Part shown: positions 7,178 to 10,189 of the stretch, in pieces
How the letters are laid out: every line of letters starts with the position of its first letter
How positions within the stretch are numbered: the stretch's first letter is position 1
NCBI GenBank assembly: GCA_900769745.1
Contig: CAAGHX010000003.1
Span: 1-10,189, forward strand
Reading direction: 5' to 3'
Source of the DNA: an uncultured Alistipes sp.
Lineage (GTDB): Bacteria; Bacteroidota; Bacteroidia; Bacteroidales; Rikenellaceae
Length of the DNA: 10,189 bases
Translations under genes and position numbers: made by a program
The notes under the pieces: model-generated
Database searches by the model: none
Told to the model about the DNA's origin: nothing
Seen by the model: only the letters and a program-made list of their open reading frames with translations

Positions 7178-7195
7178 CTCCGCCCCATATCGGAG
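7178..7195 (+). promoter_or_regulatory. Hairpin at the 5' end of the sialidase-like mRNA
   Basis: CTCCG (7178-7182) and CGGAG (7191-7195) pair around an 8-nt loop exactly where the transcript is predicted to begin. Such 5'-terminal stems can protect mRNA from decay. The pairing is visible; the role is a guess. Confidence 0.35.
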
Positions 7196-7217
7196 ATCAA
7201 ACTTAACACTTACTATT

Positions 7218-8249
7218 ATGAAAAGACTTCTCTGCTTTTTTGCACTTTTTCTCTCGCTTGCATCGACAAGCGCATCGGCTCAAGAGGCGTCATACTCTGT
7301 AAAACAGATTTGGAGTAACGGCTCACACTGCGCTTTCACATCAATCGAACGCTTCAAAGGTCGCTACTACTGTACCTTCCGCGAGGGTGCTACACACATA
7401 TTTGATAGCAACGGCAACGCCGAGGGTAAGGTGAGAATCTTGGCTTCGGAAGATGGTGAAAAGTGGGAGTCGGTAGCATTTATCGGCAAGGCGGGCTTCG
7501 ACCTTCGCGACCCAAAGCTATCGGTTACGCCCGATGGTAAGTTGATGGTAACTATCGGTGGCTCAATATATCGCAACCGCAAATTGGAGGGATGTGTGCC
7601 CCATGTTATGTTCAGCGAGGATGGAACGACATTCAGCGAGCCACAGCCAATGGTGCTCGACGAGAAGATGCATACAGGCCACGACTGGCTCTGGAGAGTG
7701 ACTTGGTACGATGGCGTGGGATATGGCGTAAGTTACAGCAAAGCCTCAAATAACGAGATACTTATCCACCTAATGAAGACTACCGACGGTGTAAAGTATG
7801 AGCTTGTAAAGAGCTTCAACCACGATGGCTATCCCAACGAGGCTACGGTGCGCTTCTTGCCAGATGGCCGTATGGCGATTATGCTCCGCCGCGATGCTGG
7901 CGACTGCAAGGCTATGTGGGGATTGAGCCAGGCGCCCTACACCGATTGGGAGTGGAAGAAGATGGAGTTTAGAATTGGTGGTCCCGACTTTATCGTTCTC
8001 GATGACGACCACTTGGTTGCAGGAGGTCGCTCTTACCCTGCCGGCTCGGCAGCACGCACAGCGCTCTTTACGGGCAAGAATGGTGGTAATTTTGTGGAGA
8101 CTATCACACTTCCTTCGGGCGGCGACAATAGCTATCCGGGATTCCTTATTTCGGGCAATGAGCTTTGGATTTGCTACTACTCAACCCACGAGACAAAGAA
8201 CGCCTCTATCTACCTGGCTAAGATTCCGCTCGAGAATTTTAAGCGATAG
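7218..8249 (+). CDS. Secreted sialidase-like (BNR/Asp-box) beta-propeller protein
   Basis: Predicted exported glycan-active protein (343 aa) of the sialidase superfamily. A Sec signal peptide covers about residues 1-22 (ending SASAQ, no lipobox), so it is periplasmic or released. Asp-box-like turns recur at SEDGEKW (77-83), SEDGTTF (133-139) and TTDGVKY (188-194). By analogy with family 33 sialidases, candidate active-site residues are R55, E208 (in PNEAT), R225, R271 and Y306 (in NSYPGF). The E-to-R spacing of about 16-17 resembles characterised enzymes. The usual F-R-I-P motif reads FREG (54-57), so classical sialic-acid cleavage is not assured. It starts at the ATG at 7218 without a Shine-Dalgarno, stands alone between its own promoter and a strong terminator, and has no SusC/SusD or sugar-transport neighbour in view. 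Fold assignment is good; substrate is open. Confidence 0.8.
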   Translation: MKRLLCFFALFLSLASTSASAQEASYSVKQIWSNGSHCAFTSIERFKGRYYCTFREGATHIFDSNGNAEGKVRILASEDGEKWESVAFIGKAGFDLRDPKLSVTPDGKLMVTIGGSIYRNRKLEGCVPHVMFSEDGTTFSEPQPMVLDEKMHTGHDWLWRVTWYDGVGYGVSYSKASNNEILIHLMKTTDGVKYELVKSFNHDGYPNEATVRFLPDGRMAIMLRRDAGDCKAMWGLSQAPYTDWEWKKMEFRIGGPDFIVLDDDHLVAGGRSYPAGSAARTALFTGKNGGNFVETITLPSGGDNSYPGFLISGNELWICYYSTHETKNASIYLAKIPLENFKR

Positions 8250-8253
8250 AAAT

Positions 8254-8293
8254 AAAACAAAAGAGCTTGTCAAACGACAAGCTCTTTTGTTTT
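8254..8293. terminator. Bidirectional terminator between convergent genes
   Basis: A perfect 18-bp inverted repeat (8254-8271 with 8276-8293) around the loop AAAC, with core GAGCTTGTC/GACAAGCTC flanked by A-rich and T-rich ends, so either strand has a G/C stem followed by TTTTGTTTT. It begins 4 bp after the sialidase-like stop and overlaps the TAA (8292-8294) of the convergent lipoprotein gene. It therefore serves both. Confidence 0.95.
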
Positions 8294-9650
8294 AAATTTT
8301 AGCATAACGTATTATCCAATAATTAATAGCGTGAGAATCTGATGACGTTAATTTGAGATAATATTGAGAATCATTTTCAATACCTATAATATTACTGATA
8401 GTAACTTCCTTCTTCACAATATTGTGATAATATTGGCGACTACTATCCTCATGAGTCTTGATCTTGCAAAGTACACCATCATGTGTATATAACTCTATTT
8501 TTGCGCTTATACTAGAGTCCTTGCCATTTATAAATGTAATTTCAGATATTTTGTATCCAGATAATTGAGGCAATGATATAGTTGCATAATCATTAGTTTC
8601 CATTGCACTCAGCACCAATTTACTATTATAATAGCATTTTGCCGTTGCATATATGTAAGATAAATATGGGCCTGACTGATAAGTTAATGATTCTTTAGGA
8701 TTTTTAGAGTCTGATAAAGGTTGTAAATTCTCGCTTTTAGTAAAATCCAGTGTGACTTCTTTGAGAGCACCTAATGATACTTTTTCGCTTATCTCCAATG
8801 TTGCTGACAGGATTTTACCAGATATAAAGTCGCGACCATCAGGGAAACTCTTTATAACATCGTACTCGTTATCATCGCCGTCAACAACAGTGAAGAGCAA
8901 CGAACCGCCGCGCGCAATGGTAAATGGTGCAGCTGCCACCCACGCTGTAAATATACCATTTTCGGCAATCTCAAGAGACTCAACGATACTCAACTCAATC
9001 GCATTGCTGCTCTCGTTCGATGGGCTAATAGCTCCACTCTCAATATTAAGATTGCAACTACCGGCAATAGCTATACCCGTTGGCGCTTTAACCTTAACCT
9101 TCTTGACAACAAGGTTGGCGTTACCAGTCAAGTTCTTAATATCGAGCTTCATAACAACCGCCGTATGCTTCATTGGTATTGATACAGCCTCAGGTGTCGA
9201 CTCATTATATCCATAGAGAGGGTCAAGAGCTGCAATATGGTTTGCAGACGTACCTACTTGCTCCTGCGCCGCAGCACCAACATGGATTGTAGCACACTTA
9301 TCAGCACTAATATCACAAACAGGATATACGGCATAAAACTTATAAGTCTCGCCCGCATTGGTTACAACATCGCTATTCGAGAACTTTGCATTTTCCGCAT
9401 CCGTAATCTCAAACTCGTTGGGGCCAATAGACGAATCATCGCTCGCTGAAATGAGGACATTCATCTTGTCTCCATCGCTCCATTTACTCTTCTCTCCATC
9501 AAACGTAGTACGAGAAGAGGCATCGTGCAATGCCGTGATAGTCAAGCCTTTTATTGCAGAGACACTTGGAGAATCAATCTTCTTGTTGCAAGATAACAAC
9601 AACGCCGCAGCCATAAAAGCCGCACACACCGAGTAGCTAAATCGTTTCAT
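8292..9650 (-). CDS. Fimbrillin-like surface lipoprotein with a distinct C-terminal domain
   Basis: Predicted lipoprotein (452 aa). Residues 1-20 form a lipoprotein signal peptide with lipobox LLSC and C21 as lipidation site; the following NKKID is not the usual acidic surface-export signal of Bacteroidota, so surface exposure is unproven. Residues about 35-290 resemble the fimbrillin (FimA/Mfa-like) families: TITALHDASSRTTFDG (37-52), KWSDGDKMNVL (56-66), YKFYAVYP (103-110), IPMKHTAVVMKLDI (158-171) and FISGKILSATLEI (275-287). Residues about 293-452 form a second beta-rich domain with no recognised catalytic motif, opening ALKEVTLDFTKSE and including SLPQLSGYKISEITFI (359-374). The coding DNA of this second domain is about 31% GC (8341-8760) against about 45% just upstream (8761-9120). 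It follows a 38-aa gene by 28 bp, so they are probably co-transcribed, and it ends in the shared terminator. Whether it builds pili or is a stand-alone glycan- or host-binding protein is unknown. Confidence 0.82.
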   Translation of the reverse strand: MKRFSYSVCAAFMAAALLLSCNKKIDSPSVSAIKGLTITALHDASSRTTFDGEKSKWSDGDKMNVLISASDDSSIGPNEFEITDAENAKFSNSDVVTNAGETYKFYAVYPVCDISADKCATIHVGAAAQEQVGTSANHIAALDPLYGYNESTPEAVSIPMKHTAVVMKLDIKNLTGNANLVVKKVKVKAPTGIAIAGSCNLNIESGAISPSNESSNAIELSIVESLEIAENGIFTAWVAAAPFTIARGGSLLFTVVDGDDNEYDVIKSFPDGRDFISGKILSATLEISEKVSLGALKEVTLDFTKSENLQPLSDSKNPKESLTYQSGPYLSYIYATAKCYYNSKLVLSAMETNDYATISLPQLSGYKISEITFINGKDSSISAKIELYTHDGVLCKIKTHEDSSRQYYHNIVKKEVTISNIIGIENDSQYYLKLTSSDSHAINYWIIRYAKI

Positions 9651-9678
9651 AATGCATGAATTGATAATGTTTAACTAT

Positions 9679-9795
9679 TTACATATTCTCTGGATCCCAA
9701 TCAGATATAGGAGCTCCCTGGCTCATAGCAAAACCATTTTCTAATGCTATCTCAATGACATCAATTTCGGGCGATAAATAAGATTGTTTTTCCAT
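9679..9795 (-). CDS. Small acidic protein (38 aa) upstream of the lipoprotein gene
   Basis: A 38-codon frame from ATG at 9795 to TAA at 9679, encoding a protein that begins MEKQSYLSPEIDVIEIALEN and ends ISDWDPENM. It is strongly acidic and has no signal peptide or membrane segment. The pattern K-x-x-Y-x-x-P-x-x-x-V-x-x-I, then G-F-A-x-S, resembles short proteins of unknown function that I recall beside fimbrillin-like and other surface lipoprotein genes in Bacteroidales; this is pattern memory, not a search result. It lies 28 bp upstream of the lipoprotein ATG on the same strand, and a candidate promoter stands about 50 bp above it, so it is probably the first gene of a two-gene operon. Function unknown. 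It could be a translated leader rather than a stable protein. Confidence 0.65.
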   Translation of the reverse strand: MEKQSYLSPEIDVIEIALENGFAMSQGAPISDWDPENM

Positions 9796-9846
9796 AGTGT
9801 TGAGTTTTAGTTATAAAATTAGTATTAGGTTGATAATTATTTGCGA

Positions 9847-9854
9847 CAAAAATA
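9847..9854 (-). promoter_or_regulatory. Candidate -7 box for the small-protein/lipoprotein operon
   Basis: TATTTTTG on the minus strand fully matches TAnnTTTG and would give a leader of about 45 nt before the ATG at 9795. No good TTTG is found 19-21 nt further up; GTTC is the closest. A 6-bp inverted repeat GATTAG/CTAATC (9870-9875, 9892-9897) lies over the -33 area and could bind an activator or repressor. Confidence 0.4.
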
Positions 9855-9921
9855 AGCAGAACATAGACTGATTAGAACAGCTACAACACTCCTAATCTGC
9901 TACAAATCTGCCTCTTTAAAC

Positions 9922-9929
9922 CAAAGTTA
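9922..9929 (-). promoter_or_regulatory. Alternative -7 box for the same operon
   Basis: TAACTTTG on the minus strand is also a full TAnnTTTG match, with only a weak -33 (GATG) 19 nt upstream. If used, the leader would be about 120 nt. The two candidates cannot be ranked from sequence alone. Confidence 0.3.
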
Positions 9930-10030
9930 CTAAAAAATGTTTATTGAACATCGTTTTAGCACGAAAATTTTCCATGAAAGACTATATACCTATATATAAT
10001 ATAAAGAGAGTGACAGCTGATAATATCAAA

Positions 10031-10070
10031 GCCCCGCCCTTTCTCAAAGGGAGGGGACAGAGGGGAGGGA
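10031..10070. repeat. G/C-rich palindromic element, probable dispersed intergenic repeat
   Basis: CCCC-G-CCCTTT, CTC, AAAGGG-A-GGGG (10032-10056) forms a stem of 4 + 6 bp with one mismatch, followed by ACAGAGGGGAGGG. In a 30-35% GC surrounding it stands out sharply. The minus strand reads through as PPLCPLPLRKGGA, a string I associate with spurious peptides annotated over repeated intergenic elements in Bacteroidota. Only one copy is in the window, so the repeated nature is inferred. Confidence 0.5.
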
Positions 10071-10152
10071 ATTTCAATATGAGCGGCATGGCCGCCGATT
10101 CAAGCCGCATACGGAGAATGGCGACACTCCTTAACACGTGACATATAGACAC

Positions 10153-10184
10153 AAAAAAAACCGAGTCGGAATAATCCAACTCGG
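10153..10184 (-). terminator. Rho-independent terminator of a minus-strand gene beyond the right edge
   Basis: On the minus strand CCGAGTTGGA, loop TTAT, TCCGACTCGG (10184-10161) form a 10-bp stem with one G-U pair, followed directly by a run of eight T (10160-10153). It must end a transcript coming from the right, outside the window. Confidence 0.85.
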
Positions 10185-10189
10185 CTTGA

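Larger units (their letters stand above)
9796..10189. other. Gene-free stretch upstream of the small-protein operon
   Basis: Nearly 400 bp without a credible gene. From left to right it holds two candidate -7 boxes for the leftward operon, an AT-rich segment (about 9930-10030), a G/C-rich palindromic element (10031-10070), a small stem GCGGC-ATG-GCCGC (10083-10095) and a minus-strand terminator at the right edge. The open frames here run through the palindromes and the terminator and are not believable as genes. Confidence 0.7.

Noticed and set aside
9944..10141. Plus-strand open frame of 65 aa over the palindromic element
   Set aside because: It has no start context, crosses the repeat element, and shows no family resemblance.
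9982..10179. Minus-strand open frame of 65 aa
   Set aside because: Its start lies inside a strong terminator and it reads through the G/C-rich palindrome; the hydrophobic look comes from AT-rich DNA.
1..10189. Search for tRNA or rRNA genes, CRISPR repeats, transposases, toxin-antitoxin or phage-defence genes
   Set aside because: Nothing of the kind was seen; the coding space is filled by recognisable housekeeping, export and surface genes, so no new defence or mobile system is claimed.

Overview
The window reads as chromosomal DNA of a Bacteroidales bacterium (Bacteroidota). An Alistipes/Rikenellaceae-like origin is possible but only a guess. Support comes from several promoters matching the Bacteroidota housekeeping form (TTTG, about 20 nt, then TAnnTTTG), start codons without a Shine-Dalgarno sequence, a fimbrillin-like lipoprotein, and a capsule-export protein with six SLBB units.

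Left part (1-6960), all on the minus strand, read from right to left: gdhA (glutamate dehydrogenase), a flavin-reductase-like protein, a two-gene polysaccharide-export operon (SLBB outer-membrane export protein, then a Wzz-type chain-length protein), and a class I/II PLP aminotransferase cut by the left edge. The first two units end in hairpins with T-tracts. In both cases the -33 box of the next promoter lies inside the upstream terminator. No glycosyltransferases sit beside the export pair in this window. A 27-nt hairpin without a good T-tract separates wzz from the aminotransferase. gdhA and the aminotransferase both belong to amino-acid nitrogen metabolism, but nothing shows they are co-regulated.

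Middle (6961-8293): an AT-rich divergent promoter region separates gdhA from a monocistronic plus-strand gene for a secreted sialidase-like beta-propeller. That gene has its own promoter, a candidate operator and a 5'-end hairpin. It ends in a perfect 18-bp inverted repeat that is also the terminator of the convergent gene on its right.

Right part (8254-10189): a minus-strand pair consisting of a 38-aa protein and, 28 bp downstream, a fimbrillin-like surface lipoprotein. The 3' third of the lipoprotein gene has much lower GC than the rest, and the shift falls on its domain boundary. Upstream is a gene-free stretch of nearly 400 bp with candidate promoters, a G/C-rich palindromic element that looks like a dispersed intergenic repeat, and a strong terminator for a minus-strand gene just outside the window.

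I found no RNA gene, CRISPR array, transposase or phage gene. Most of the window is ordinary chromosomal content. The points most worth following are the mosaic lipoprotein, its small upstream partner, the terminator-promoter overlaps and the orphan export pair with its long leader.
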